This document shows positions 34,309-43,211 of a stretch of 62,873 nt of DNA, piece after piece; positions within the stretch are counted from its first letter, which is position 1; the number at the start of each line of letters is the position of its first letter. Below the pieces are notes generated by a model. It did not search any database, had not been told where the DNA came from, and saw only the letters and a list, made by a program, of their open reading frames with translations. A program made the position numbers and the translations under genes. Origin of the DNA: Armatimonadota bacterium (GTDB taxonomy: Bacteria > Armatimonadota > Zipacnadia > UBA1398 > JAKPQA01); the NCBI GenBank assembly GCA_029547025.1, contig JAKPQA010000254.1, positions 1-62,873 of the forward strand. Direction: 5' to 3'.

Positions 34309-35979
34309 ATGAACCGCCTGACGCTTAGCCTGCTGTGCCTCACGTTCGCCACTCCTCTGCTCGCCCAGGGGGGTGGCCCGCCGGGCGAGACCCCCGAGCA
34401 GCGCGACGCACGGACCAAATGGTTCCGCGAGGCCAAGTTCGGCGTGTTCATCTGCTGGGGGCCGTGCAGCATCGCCGAGGGCGAGATCGGTTGGTCGCGC
34501 GGGGGCCCCCGGCCGGGTGTTGGTGGCACCGGCGAGGTGCCCCTGGAGGTGTATGACAACCTCTACAAGCGGTTCAACCCCACGAAGTTCAACGCGCGCG
34601 AGTGGGCGAAGCTCGTCAAAGACGCCGGCGCGCGCTACGTCATCTTCCTCACAAAGCACCACGATGGCTTCTGCATGTTCGACAGCAAGCTGACCGACTA
34701 TAAGGTCACGCGCACGCCCTTCGGTCGCGATGTCACCGCCGAACTGGCCCAGGCCTTCCACGAGGCTGGGATCCGTATCTTCTGGTACTACTCCCAGCCG
34801 GATTGGCACCATCCGGACTACCTGACTGAGAACCATGCGCGCTACATCGATTACTTCCACGGCCACGTCCGGGAGCTGCTCACCCGCTACGGGAGGATCG
34901 ACGGCATGTGGTTCGACTGCCTCCAGGGCACCGCGGAGACGTGGGATACGCCGAGGCTCTTCGCGATGATCCGCACGCTGCAGCCGGGCATCCTCATCAA
35001 CAACCGCGGCGGCTGGCCGGGGGACTTCGACACACCCGAGCAGACCATCGGCACCTTCCAGATCGATCGCCCTTGGGAGAGCTGCATGACCATGAGCACC
35101 GGCTGGTCGTGGCTGGGTGAGAAGGCCCCCGTGAAGTCGCTCACGGAGTGCCTGCACCTGCTGATCCGCTGTGCCGGCGGCGGCGGGAACCTGGCGCTCG
35201 ATACGGGTCCCATGCCCGACGGCCGCATCGATCCGCGCCAGGCCGCCAACTACCGCGGCATGGGCCAGTGGCTGCGTCGTTACGGCGAGAGCATCTATGC
35301 CACCACCGGCGGCCCCTACACCCCGAGCCGCAGTATGGTCTCGACCCGTGCCGGCAACCGCGTCTACCTGCACGTGCTCAACTGGGACGAAGACGACCTG
35401 GTGCTGCCGCCGATTCCGGCGAAGGTGATCGCCTGTTCGGCGCTGACGGGCGGCACGCCGATGTGCACCCAGTCGGCAGATGCCCTTCGCATCCGCCTGC
35501 GCCCCGAGCGCCGCGACCCAACCGACACGATCATCCGGCTCGAGCTCGACAGCTCGGCAGAGGCGATCCGGCCCATCTCCATCCGCGCCCAGCAGTCGCT
35601 GGCCGTCGGGAAGCGGGCTTCGGCCTCGGGGATCTGGAACGATGACTACAGCGCTCAGAAGGCGTTCGACGGCGACGAGGCCACCCGCTGGGGCTGCACG
35701 CCGGACAGCCGTAGCGGCTGGCTCGAGGTGGACCTGGGCGAGCCGAAGACCGTCGACCACATGCTCGTGCTCGAAGCCCCCTGGAACCGCGTGCAGAAGT
35801 ACCAGCTTCAGGTGCTGGAGGGCGACACGTGGCGGACCGTCCACGAGGGCACGACGCTGGGCGATGCGACCCTCCGGTTCGCACCTGTCACCGCTCAGCG
35901 GTTCCGGCTGAACATCCTCGAGGCCAATGAGGTGCCGACCATCTGGGAGGTGTACCTCTACCCGCCATCGGCAAGGTAG
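34309..35979 (+). CDS. Alpha-L-fucosidase (GH29) with C-terminal CBM32/F5-8C domain
   Basis: 556 residues with a Sec signal peptide (cleavage after LLAQ). The GH29 barrel shows KFGVFICWGP, REWAKLVKDAGARYVIFLTK, HHDGFCMFDSK (117-127) and RYGRIDGMWFDC with the expected nucleophile Asp203. GGGGNLALDTGPMPDG closes the barrel. Residues 425-553 form a galactose-binding-like module (ASASGIWNDDYSAQKAFDGD, ATRWGC, GWLEVDLGEPKTVDHM). The enzyme removes alpha-L-fucose outside the cytoplasm. It follows the beta-helix gene by 39 bp. Its TAG stop lies inside a REP-like repeat at 35974-35998. Confidence 0.93.
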   Translation: MNRLTLSLLCLTFATPLLAQGGGPPGETPEQRDARTKWFREAKFGVFICWGPCSIAEGEIGWSRGGPRPGVGGTGEVPLEVYDNLYKRFNPTKFNAREWAKLVKDAGARYVIFLTKHHDGFCMFDSKLTDYKVTRTPFGRDVTAELAQAFHEAGIRIFWYYSQPDWHHPDYLTENHARYIDYFHGHVRELLTRYGRIDGMWFDCLQGTAETWDTPRLFAMIRTLQPGILINNRGGWPGDFDTPEQTIGTFQIDRPWESCMTMSTGWSWLGEKAPVKSLTECLHLLIRCAGGGGNLALDTGPMPDGRIDPRQAANYRGMGQWLRRYGESIYATTGGPYTPSRSMVSTRAGNRVYLHVLNWDEDDLVLPPIPAKVIACSALTGGTPMCTQSADALRIRLRPERRDPTDTIIRLELDSSAEAIRPISIRAQQSLAVGKRASASGIWNDDYSAQKAFDGDEATRWGCTPDSRSGWLEVDLGEPKTVDHMLVLEAPWNRVQKYQLQVLEGDTWRTVHEGTTLGDATLRFAPVTAQRFRLNILEANEVPTIWEVYLYPPSAR

Positions 35980-35998
35980 GGGCGGCCGGCAGGTCGCC
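35974..35998. repeat. GTAGGGGCG-type hairpin repeat, copy 1
   Basis: AGGTAGGGGCGGCCGGCAGG plus TCGCC; the same 25-mer recurs at 36355-36379 with one change (G to A) that improves the stem GGCGACC/GGTCGCC. It overlaps the stop codon of the fucosidase gene. Confidence 0.65.
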
Positions 35999-36031
35999 AT
36001 GCATCCAGCCCTGCCCCCGGCCGAATCGGCA

Positions 36032-36092
36032 CTTCGGGAGCGCGGACTTTGGTCCGCCCGAACTCCTCGCCGGCCCTCGATGGGCCGGCGAG
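36032..36092. repeat. REP-like double-hairpin repeat, copy 2
   Basis: Partner of 15390-15450 with eight differences in 61 nt. The first stem is GCGGAC-TTTG-GTCCGC; the second is a perfect 11-bp stem CTCGCCGGCCC-TCGAT-GGGCCGGCGAG. Both hairpins are retained although the loop and spacer bases differ. Confidence 0.75.
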
Positions 36093-36129
36093 GGCACTCT
36101 CGCCGACCACACCAGCCCGCCTTCGTGCC

Positions 36130-36149
36130 GGCGGCCCTCCCGGGCCGCC
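36130..36149. repeat. Hairpin GGCGGCCC-TCCC-GGGCCGCC
   Basis: Perfect 8-bp stem with a TCCC loop inside the intergenic hairpin cluster. A second stem nearby uses the same TCCC loop. Confidence 0.5.
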
Positions 36150-36354
36150 ATGGGCAGGTGCAGCGCCATCTCCCGCGCGGCCCAGGATGGTCTCTCCCCA
36201 AGACGCTCCACGCACCCGCCCAGTATCGCCGACCGGCAGCTCGCCCGCTCGCCACCCGCCGCTCCCGCGGCGGGCTACTGGTTGCCGCCCCCGCTGGGGG
36301 CTCGGCCCCGCCCGATGGAGCCCCGGGCTACGTGAGGCCGACGCCGCACCGGGC

Positions 36355-36379
36355 AGGTAGGGGCGACCGGCAGGTCGCC
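36355..36379. repeat. GTAGGGGCG-type hairpin repeat, copy 2
   Basis: AGGTAGGGGCGACCGGCAGG plus TCGCC, same orientation as the copy at 35974-35998, 24/25 identical. It forms GGGCGACC-GGCA-GGTCGCCC. Confidence 0.65.
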
Positions 36380-36442
36380 CGAGGCGCCGGCCCTACGCCT
36401 CGTGGCCCGCAGCCCCGCGTGCGGGCGAGCTGCCGCTCGCTT

Positions 36443-37525
36443 CTACTCGCCCGCCCTGAAGGCCTCCGCCTCGCCCGTCAGCCACGCGACCAGCACCCGC
36501 GCGCAGTTGACCAGGCCGTCCGCGTGCGTCACCTCGTACCCGTGGGTGTTCTCCACAGCCGGGCACAGTGCCGCCACGCGCCCCGCCAGGCCGCTCTTCG
36601 CCGCGTAGCTGGAATCGCTGCCGTAGTTCCGCACGGCCATGCGCTGGGGCGCCAGCCCGAGCTGCTCCGCCGTGGCGCACAACTCGTCCGATAGCGCTTT
36701 GCTGTAGACGAACGAGCCGTCCTTGTAGAGGACCACCGGGTTCGGTCCGGGCTCGACGGGGTACTCCGGTGCCACCGGGGCGATGTCGACTGCGATGACC
36801 GTGTCGCCGGGCAGTGTGCGCGCCGCGTAGGCCCCGCCCGCGCAGCCGATCTCCTCGGTCGACGTGATGCACAGGTACGTGTCACTCCGCGGCTTCAGGC
36901 GGGCATCGCGCATCGACTCGGCCGCCAGCAACACCGCCGCCACCGACGCCTTGTCGTCCATGGCATAGCCCCCGACGTAGTCGCCCATCCACACGGGTGT
37001 CTTCCGCGATCGGCTCACGCACGCCCGCGTGCCGACGGTGATGCCCTTCGCCGCCAGGGTCTTCGCGTCGAGCTTACAGTCGAGCCGGCACACGTCCCAC
37101 GAGAGCGGCTTGGTCGACCGGGCCGCGGCCACGTCGGCCGAGAGGTCGCTCACGTGCTTGCTGCCCACGCCGAGTACGCCCGTCACGATCTCGGTGCCCA
37201 GGACATCCATGGGCCCCTCGCCATAGACCCATGCGTGCGCGCCGCCGAGTGGCTCGAGGCGCATCTTGCCGTTGTCGTCGATGCGGGCCACCAGGCAGCC
37301 GAGCTCGTCCTTGTGCGCCATGAGGCGCACCGGCGGGCCCTCACCGCGCCCCTCGATCAGGCCGATGATGTTCCGCGCTTCGTCCTGCCACACCCGCGAG
37401 CACAGAGGCTCCAGTTCGGCGAGGCACAGGGCTTCCATCTCTCCCTCCTCGCCCGAAGGCGAGTGGGTCACAAGCAGGCGTTCGAGCAGGTCGCGCAGCC
37501 GGTCTCTCATGGTGTGAGCGAACAC
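36443..37525 (-). CDS. M42-family metallo-aminopeptidase
   Basis: 360 residues. THSPSGEEGEMEALCLAEL opens the peptidase; RLMAHKDELGCLV has the first metal His and Asp, GGYAMDDKASVAAVLLAAE the bridging Asp, ITSTEEIGCAGG the catalytic Glu pair, AVDIAP a further ligand, and YGSDSSYAAKSG with ENTHGYEVTH the last His. M42 enzymes are cytoplasmic dinuclear-metal aminopeptidases (older name: endoglucanase M) that form large dodecamers. The start is GTG at 37525; an ATG at 37510 would give a start closer to family norm. It lies divergently from the TIM-barrel gene at 37678. Confidence 0.9.
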   Translation of the reverse strand: MFAHTMRDRLRDLLERLLVTHSPSGEEGEMEALCLAELEPLCSRVWQDEARNIIGLIEGRGEGPPVRLMAHKDELGCLVARIDDNGKMRLEPLGGAHAWVYGEGPMDVLGTEIVTGVLGVGSKHVSDLSADVAAARSTKPLSWDVCRLDCKLDAKTLAAKGITVGTRACVSRSRKTPVWMGDYVGGYAMDDKASVAAVLLAAESMRDARLKPRSDTYLCITSTEEIGCAGGAYAARTLPGDTVIAVDIAPVAPEYPVEPGPNPVVLYKDGSFVYSKALSDELCATAEQLGLAPQRMAVRNYGSDSSYAAKSGLAGRVAALCPAVENTHGYEVTHADGLVNCARVLVAWLTGEAEAFRAGE

Positions 37526-37677
37526 CTCACCATTCTTGTCGTGCCGCTTCTTCCTGCGGACTCGCTTCGCGGCTTAAACGTCCCAGGCCTGCAGGTGGGC
37601 CGTTGACAGGGCCGAAGTCCATCAGGGCCCGTGTGGATCCAGGCGACGTGTTGGCATTCGGCAGGAGCGTGGCAGCG

Positions 37678-39675
37678 ATGGCATTGGGGGAGCGGTCACA
37701 CGACAGATGGCTGTGGATCGAGCTGATCGGCTTCGACAATGAGAGCCCCGATCTGGGCGTCGGCGATCTGCTGGCGCGGACGGGCTTCGCCCCCCAGGCC
37801 GTCTCGCTGCTGTTCTTCACGCCCGACTTCGTCCACACCCACGCAGGCATGGCTGATGAGCACGTGCTGCCGCCGGACCAGTGCGCCTACTGCGCACGGC
37901 CGCTGGGCCGCGAGCGGAAGCGGCAAGCGTGGACCAACTGGCAGCTCAAGAGGCTGGTCGAGGCCCTGCACGCCCGCGGCGTGGCCGTCTACTGCTCCTT
38001 CTTCAACCTGTTCTCGAGCACCGTCGATGGGCAGTTCCACCAGAGCCCCTGGTGCGCGGCGCACCCCGAGATGTGGGAGACGCGCCGCAACGGCGATCGG
38101 GCCGCCATGCTCTGCCCGCTCAAGCGCATGGCCGATGGCATCGAATACGAGGCATTCTTCGTCCCCCAGCTCGTGCAGGTGATGGATGACTACGGCTTCG
38201 ACGGCTACCACGGCGCCGATGGCTACAGCAGCACCCGGCTGCCGCTCAACGAGATCGACTATAGCGATGACATGGTCGACCAGTGGCGCCGCGCGTCGGG
38301 CGTGGAGCTGCCGGATAGCCTGCGCGGGCCCTGCGAGAAGGATCCTGCCCGGTGTGAGGAGCGCGCCGCGTGGATCTGGGCGAACCAGCGCGAATCATGG
38401 CTCGAGTTCTGGGCCGAGCGCTTCGCCGGCTTCTGGAGCCTCGTCACGTCGGCCCTGCACGCCAAGGGAAAGCGCGTGGTGCTTAACAGCGGGTGGACCC
38501 GCGACCCCTTCCAGGCGGCGTACCGTTACGGCGCCGATTACCAGCGTCTCGCCCGCGCCGGGGTCGACGGCTTCGTGGTCGAGACCGTGAGCGCGGGCGT
38601 GTCCATCGGGGCCGAGGGCATACTCACGGACCCCCGCTACGACTACCAGGCCATGCTGCTGCTCATGAAGGGCTACACGCCCGACGTGCCTCTCATGTGC
38701 CTCAACGGCACGCAGGACACCTGCGAGCAGTGGGATGTGCTCCGCCACGCACCCACGGCTTCGGAGCGCGAGATCCTTTCGCTCAGCAGCCTGTTCCTCC
38801 GCCGGGCCGACGGCTCGCTGACGCGCTGCTCGTCAGGGCCCGTCGTCTGCCTCTCCGACGGCATTGCGGCGCATGAGTGGCAGTGGCTGAGCGATCGTTG
38901 GGAGCTCGGGTTTGCTTACCGGCCGACCCGGACCATCGGGCCCACACTCGTCTGGTCCGATGCCGCACACCAGGCTCAGCTTGCCGACTACATCGCAACC
39001 CGGCGCTGGACGGTCCACAAGACCGTTTACGAGCTCATGGCGGCGAACGCGCCGATCCGGACCATCGCCCGCGCCGAGGACCTATCGGGCGTGACCGGCC
39101 CGCTGCTGGTCGTCAACCCGCACCTCTGGCCAGCCGACGAGCTGGTGCGCGTCCGCAACTACACGGGCGGCCCGGTCATGGCTATCGGAGGGCGCACCGG
39201 CGCCCTGCCGGCCGAGGCTATCGTCGCCGAGGACGGGCCGGACTCCATGGCGCTGGTCTGCTGGGTCCTCGGCGGAGCTGCTTCACCCCCAGCTGCAGTG
39301 GGTGACGGGCCCGGGAATGTGGGTTGGCCCACGGCACCCGATCCAGTGACCTTCCTCGAGGAGCTACCCTATCGCGCGGTGTCGGCCCAGTTCGTCCAGG
39401 CCTGTGCCCGGCTGATCGTACAACTCAGCGAGGCGGTCGAAGTCGTGGGGCGCGCCGACGTCACCCGCGCATGGGCCGTCGATCTGGGCGAGATCCAGCG
39501 GCTCTTCATCACCAACGATAGCCACTACTACGCCGCGGCCGAGGTCGATCTGCACCGCCCGATCGAGTCAGTGGCCGTCGCCACCTGTTTCCCCGGCATG
39601 CCCGTGATGCCGAACGGGTCGCGCATCACGGTACGTGTCCCGCCCCGCGGCATCGTGGCGCTGGACGTGAGGTAG
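37678..39675 (+). CDS. Large TIM-barrel protein, glycoside-hydrolase-like, unknown family
   Basis: 665 residues from the ATG at 37678, which has AGGAG ten bases upstream; a TTG at 37603 would add 25 residues. No signal peptide, so cytoplasmic. DDYGFDGYHGADGYSSTRL and GKRVVLNSGWTRDPFQAAYR followed by GVDGFVVETVSAGV look like barrel strands with acidic ends. The last 200 residues change to a beta-rich region (VRVRNYTGGPVMAIG, GSRITVRVPPRGIVALDV) like the C-terminal sandwich of many glycosidases. An early segment, DQCAYCARPLGRERKR, has a CxxC pair. I do not recognise the family; catalysis on carbohydrate is inferred from fold and context only. Confidence 0.65.
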   Translation: MALGERSHDRWLWIELIGFDNESPDLGVGDLLARTGFAPQAVSLLFFTPDFVHTHAGMADEHVLPPDQCAYCARPLGRERKRQAWTNWQLKRLVEALHARGVAVYCSFFNLFSSTVDGQFHQSPWCAAHPEMWETRRNGDRAAMLCPLKRMADGIEYEAFFVPQLVQVMDDYGFDGYHGADGYSSTRLPLNEIDYSDDMVDQWRRASGVELPDSLRGPCEKDPARCEERAAWIWANQRESWLEFWAERFAGFWSLVTSALHAKGKRVVLNSGWTRDPFQAAYRYGADYQRLARAGVDGFVVETVSAGVSIGAEGILTDPRYDYQAMLLLMKGYTPDVPLMCLNGTQDTCEQWDVLRHAPTASEREILSLSSLFLRRADGSLTRCSSGPVVCLSDGIAAHEWQWLSDRWELGFAYRPTRTIGPTLVWSDAAHQAQLADYIATRRWTVHKTVYELMAANAPIRTIARAEDLSGVTGPLLVVNPHLWPADELVRVRNYTGGPVMAIGGRTGALPAEAIVAEDGPDSMALVCWVLGGAASPPAAVGDGPGNVGWPTAPDPVTFLEELPYRAVSAQFVQACARLIVQLSEAVEVVGRADVTRAWAVDLGEIQRLFITNDSHYYAAAEVDLHRPIESVAVATCFPGMPVMPNGSRITVRVPPRGIVALDVR

Positions 39676-39700
39676 CGTCGTACAGTGGCCCACAGCGGGC

Positions 39701-39795
39701 CGGGCAGGGCCCCGCCAGCCTTGGGCTGGCCGGCCGCCTGCTCGATCCCTCCGAACACATGGGTGACGCGAGGAGCGGCCGAATGGAACAGACCC
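39701..39795. repeat. Dispersed intergenic element family, copy 1
   Basis: Starts with a hairpin GCCAGCC-TTG-GGCTGGC (39714-39730) and shares CCCTCCGAACA plus a following AGGAGCG..ATGGAA.AG.CCC stretch with 42911-43011. It sits upstream of a Gfo/Idh gene, as the other copy sits upstream of the sulfatase-like gene. Confidence 0.45.
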
Positions 39796-39864
39796 ACGCA
39801 CCGCGAAGGACCCCATCCGGCCCGCCCGCGTGCCGAGGGGATCGGCCGCCGAGCGCGCGCGACC

Positions 39865-39893
39865 TTGAATCTCCTTGCAGTTGGGGCTATGCT
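39865..39893 (+). promoter_or_regulatory. Promoter of the Gfo/Idh-isomerase operon
   Basis: TTGAAT (39865-39870), 17-bp spacer, TATGCT (39888-39893). Each box matches consensus at four of six positions. The start near 39900 leaves a leader of about 60 nt before the ATG at 39960. Confidence 0.5.
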
Positions 39894-39959
39894 CCCGTCG
39901 AATGCGCCCTCTGAACCGGCGTACCATTACCCCCCGCGCGGTCCCCCAAGGAGCGTCAC

Positions 39960-40955
39960 ATGCTCAAGATCGCCATCGTCGGCATGGGCAACATCGGCAA
40001 TGTGCACGCACGCTGCTACCAGGCGAACCCGAACACCGAGATCGTTGCCGTGTGTGACATCATCAGGGAGAAGGCCGACCGCGCCGCTCAGGAGTACGGT
40101 GCCCGGGCCTTCTACAGCGTCCAGGAGATGCTCGCCAGCGGCACGACCATCGACGCCGCCAGCATGTGCACCCGCGGCGAGGAGAACGGCAGCGAACACT
40201 TCACCCCCACCATGGAGCTGCTCGAGGCGGGCATCCCTACCCTGGGTGAGAAGCCGATATCGAACGATGTCAGCGAAGCCCGCCGGATGGTCGCTCTCGC
40301 CAAGAAGAAGGGCATACCCTACGGCATCAACCTCAACCATCGTTTCACGCCGGCCGCCCGCCGCGCCAAGGAATGGCTCGACGAGGGACGGCTCGGGACG
40401 CTCAACATCGTCAACATGACCATGTGGATCAACAACCCCATCGAGACGAGCCCGTGGTTCCACATCCGCGCCCTGCACCCTCACTCGCTCGATGTCATGC
40501 GCTACTTCGCGGGCGACTATGCGAAGGCCCAGTGCTTCTTCCGCAAGGGCGAGGGCCGGAAGATCTGGTCGAACCTCCAGGCGAACCTGCTGTTCCGCAA
40601 TGGTGTGCTGGGCCACCTGACCGGCAGCTACGATGCCGGGGGGAGCTATGGTCTCGAGACCCTGGAGCTCGTCGGGTCCAAGGGCCGAGTCGTCATCAAC
40701 GAGGCTTGCGAGAAACTGTGGTTCTACCCGCGCTTCTCGGCGGAGGTCGAGTGTTACGAGCACCTCGGGGGCATGGGCTCCTTCCCCGACACCTTCGGGT
40801 CACGCATCGGTGCATGGGTCGACGATCTGATGAAGGGCACTCCACCCGATCAGGTCGACGCCAAGGGCGAGGATGCCCTGAAGGTCCAGCTCTGCATTGA
40901 GGCATGTATCGAGTCGTGGAAGACGAATCAGGTCGTCACCGTAAAGCAGAAGTAG
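39960..40955 (+). CDS. Gfo/Idh/MocA-family NAD(P)-dependent oxidoreductase
   Basis: 331 residues. Rossmann start MLKIAIVGMGNIGNVHARCY, then the GEKPIS signature (near 97) and the C-terminal substrate domain beginning LNHRFTPAARRAKEWLDEGR. The family oxidises or isomerises sugars and inositols via bound NAD(P). It is a close paralogue of 44916-45911: same length and the shared NHRFTPAAR, MWI-NP-E, SPWF and DVMRYFAGD segments. A sugar isomerase follows after 52 bp, suggesting a short catabolic pathway. Cytoplasmic; substrate unknown. Confidence 0.9.
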   Translation: MLKIAIVGMGNIGNVHARCYQANPNTEIVAVCDIIREKADRAAQEYGARAFYSVQEMLASGTTIDAASMCTRGEENGSEHFTPTMELLEAGIPTLGEKPISNDVSEARRMVALAKKKGIPYGINLNHRFTPAARRAKEWLDEGRLGTLNIVNMTMWINNPIETSPWFHIRALHPHSLDVMRYFAGDYAKAQCFFRKGEGRKIWSNLQANLLFRNGVLGHLTGSYDAGGSYGLETLELVGSKGRVVINEACEKLWFYPRFSAEVECYEHLGGMGSFPDTFGSRIGAWVDDLMKGTPPDQVDAKGEDALKVQLCIEACIESWKTNQVVTVKQK

Positions 40956-41007
40956 CTGGCCGCGCCCTGGGCGCGGACGTCAGGCTCCTGAGAGAAGGGT
41001 CCGCATA

Positions 41008-41811
41008 ATGATCCAGTTGGGCGTCAATACGGTGCTCTTTGGCGATCGGGACTTGCGCACCGCCATGGAGCACATCAAGTGGGCGGGCTACGACGCGGCC
41101 GAGATCTCCGCCCTGCCCGGCATGGGCGAGCATCTCCCCCTGGGCAACTGGAAGGCCGTGGCCGGCGATATCAAGGCGATCTCCGAGGATCTCGAGCTCC
41201 CCATCTCCGCCACGGAGGTCGGCTCGAACACCGAGGACAGGCTGATGCCCGCCTACGAGGCCTGCGCCGAGATCGGCATACCCGTCATCAATGTGGGACC
41301 GGGGGGCTATGAGAAGGACAACCCCGATCACATGGCCCGGCTCATCGAACAGCTCAACCGAATGGCGGAGAAGGCCGAGCCCTTCGGCGTTACCCTGTGC
41401 ATCAAGGCCCACGTGAACACGGCGATCTACAACACCCCCTCGACCCTCGCGATCATGGAAGGGGTCAAGTCCCCCGCCTTCGGCATCGACATGGATCCGA
41501 GTCACATCCACCGCGCGGGTGAGGTGCCCAAGGACGCGCTCCGGAGCGTGGTTTCGCGGGTGAAGCATGTCCACATCCGCGACTGCGTGGGCCCCGGCCC
41601 CTCTCCTGGCAGCCCCGACCAGCAGGCGTGTGGCCGCGGCGAGATCGACCTACTCGGCTACTGCCAAGTACTCGTCGAAGCCGGCTATGACGGTCCCGTG
41701 AACCTGGAGATCATCGGCGCCAAGGACTGGGACCTCTCGCGCCAGGCCATCATCGCGGCCGAGAGCTACGGCTACCTGAACGCCTGCCTGAAGATGTGCG
41801 GCGGCCGCTAG
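41008..41811 (+). CDS. Sugar phosphate isomerase/epimerase-like TIM barrel (AP endonuclease 2 fold)
   Basis: 267 residues. VNTVLFGDRDLRTAMEHIKW, AGYDAAEISALPGMGEHLPL, INVGPGGYEKDN, FGVTLCIKAHVNTAIYNTPS, FGIDMDPSHIHRAGE, VKHVHIRDCVG and YDGPVNLEIIGAKDWD are the successive barrel strands of xylose-isomerase-like proteins, with His, Asp and Glu metal ligands at strand ends. Members isomerise or epimerise sugars or inosose derivatives. It lies between two Gfo/Idh genes, a frequent pairing in these phyla. Complete; specific substrate unknown. Confidence 0.88.
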   Translation: MIQLGVNTVLFGDRDLRTAMEHIKWAGYDAAEISALPGMGEHLPLGNWKAVAGDIKAISEDLELPISATEVGSNTEDRLMPAYEACAEIGIPVINVGPGGYEKDNPDHMARLIEQLNRMAEKAEPFGVTLCIKAHVNTAIYNTPSTLAIMEGVKSPAFGIDMDPSHIHRAGEVPKDALRSVVSRVKHVHIRDCVGPGPSPGSPDQQACGRGEIDLLGYCQVLVEAGYDGPVNLEIIGAKDWDLSRQAIIAAESYGYLNACLKMCGGR

Positions 41812-41841
41812 GGCCATGCGGGCCCATTCGAGGTGATTGGA

Positions 41842-42903
41842 ATGCCCCTGGGTGTAGGAATCCTCGGTTTCGCTCACGGTCACGTGAACGCCTACTGCTC
41901 GCAGTGGGCTCAGAACGACGACATGGACATCCGGGTCCGTGCTGCGTGGGATCACGATGCGGCTCGACTCGAGTCGAACTGCCGTGCCTTCGGGCTCGAG
42001 GCGTGCGCGGATCCCGAAAGCCTGTTGGCTCGGTCGGACATCCAGGCCGTGGTCATCGCGGCAGAGACGTCCATGCACGCCGACCTGACGGAGCGGGCTG
42101 CCGCCGCTGGCAAGTCGATAGTCGTGCAGAAGCCCATGGCCCTGACGCTGCCCGAGGCCGACCGCATGGTTGCGGCCGTGCAGAGGGCGGGCGTGCCCTT
42201 CTCCATGGCCTGGCAGATGCGCGTCGATCCCCAGAACATCCAGATGCGTGACCTCATCCAGAGCGGCGAGCTCGGCCGTGTCTTCATGGTCCGGCGCCGC
42301 CATGGCCTGAGCATGTGTCTCGACAAGTCCTTCACCACCTCGTGGCACGTCGCGCCCAAGTACAACCGTGATATCTTCGCCGACGATGCCTCCCACCCGA
42401 TCGACCTGATCCACTGGATGCTTGGCGTGCCCGAGACGATCACCGCCGAGATCGAGACGCTGTGTCACTCGGAGATGCCCTGTGATAACGGCATCGCTGT
42501 GTTCCGGTACTCAGGGGGGCCGCTGGCCGAGGTGGTGTGCTCCTTCTCGAATCCTGCTGGGGAGAACACGACAGAGATCGTGGCCGAGAAGGGATCCGTC
42601 ATCCAGAACTACGGTGACGGCGTGAGCTGCAACGTGCCCCGAGCGGGGGGCCCGTGCGGGCTCAAGTGGTTCCTGCGTCAGAAGGGCGAGTGGGTTTTCA
42701 GCGACATCGAGAGCCCGACCGACCACGGTGCGCGGATCCACGGCCTCGCCCGGCCGCTGTCCGAGTTTCTGCACGGCAGGCGCCCGCCCATCGCTACGGC
42801 GGAGGAGGGGCGCACGTCGCTCCGAATGCTCCTGGCATGCTATGTTTCATCGCGCGAAGGGCGCCGCGTCCGGTTCGACGACGACGCCATAGCTCGGGTC
42901 TAG
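41842..42903 (+). CDS. Gfo/Idh/MocA-family oxidoreductase (second, divergent type)
   Basis: 353 residues from the ATG at 41842, with CGAGG eight bases upstream (a GTG at 41833 is also in frame). GVGILGFAHGHVNAYCSQWA, VVIAAETSMHADLTERAAAA, VQKPMALTLPEADRMVAAVQ and MAWQMRVDPQNIQM mark the fold; VQKPM replaces the common EKP. It is not close to the 331-residue paralogues. It probably acts on a product of the preceding isomerase, given the 30-bp gap. Confidence 0.88.
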   Translation: MPLGVGILGFAHGHVNAYCSQWAQNDDMDIRVRAAWDHDAARLESNCRAFGLEACADPESLLARSDIQAVVIAAETSMHADLTERAAAAGKSIVVQKPMALTLPEADRMVAAVQRAGVPFSMAWQMRVDPQNIQMRDLIQSGELGRVFMVRRRHGLSMCLDKSFTTSWHVAPKYNRDIFADDASHPIDLIHWMLGVPETITAEIETLCHSEMPCDNGIAVFRYSGGPLAEVVCSFSNPAGENTTEIVAEKGSVIQNYGDGVSCNVPRAGGPCGLKWFLRQKGEWVFSDIESPTDHGARIHGLARPLSEFLHGRRPPIATAEEGRTSLRMLLACYVSSREGRRVRFDDDAIARV

Positions 42904-42910
42904 GCAACCC

Positions 42911-43011
42911 GGGCCGGATGGGGCCCCACCGGACTTCGGCTGGTCCGGTCTCCATGTGGCCCCTCCGAACAGCGCCGCAGGGCACAAGGAGCGTCGGCAT
43001 GGAAGAGGCCC
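42911..43011. repeat. Dispersed intergenic element family, copy 2
   Basis: Hairpin ACCGGAC-TTCGGCTG-GTCCGGT followed by CCCTCCGAACA and a tail resembling 39701-39795. It lies in the 308-bp gap before the sulfatase-like gene. Confidence 0.45.
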
Positions 43012-43062
43012 GCAGAGCGGCAGGGACTCCACCCGAGCCGCTCCACGGAACGGAGGGACGCC

Positions 43063-43081
43063 GCCCTGAGCCCGTCGAGGG
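43063..43081. repeat. GCCCTGAGCCCGTCGAGGG palindromic repeat
   Basis: An imperfect palindrome of a type seen widely as an intergenic repeat in many bacterial phyla. One copy in this window. Nothing else of note lies in 43012-43211. Confidence 0.45.
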
Positions 43082-43211
43082 GCTGCGCACTGATGGATCG
43101 AGCGGGGCGGGCCCCGGCCCGACACGAGACAACGGCAAACGAGCAATCACCACACGCCGCCGGGCGGCGTGGTCTCAGCCCGGACTACTGTGAGCGGAAG
43201 GAACGAAGCCC

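Larger units (their letters stand above)
35980..36442. other. Intergenic cluster of at least six hairpin repeats
   Basis: No gene in 463 bp between convergent genes. Besides the units listed separately there are stems CCCGCCGC-TCCC-GCGGCGGG (about 36257-36276), GCCCCC-GCT-GGGGGC (about 36290-36304) and GCCCGCA (36405-36411) with TGCGGGC (36420-36426). The region looks like a landing site for REP-type elements. Confidence 0.6.
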
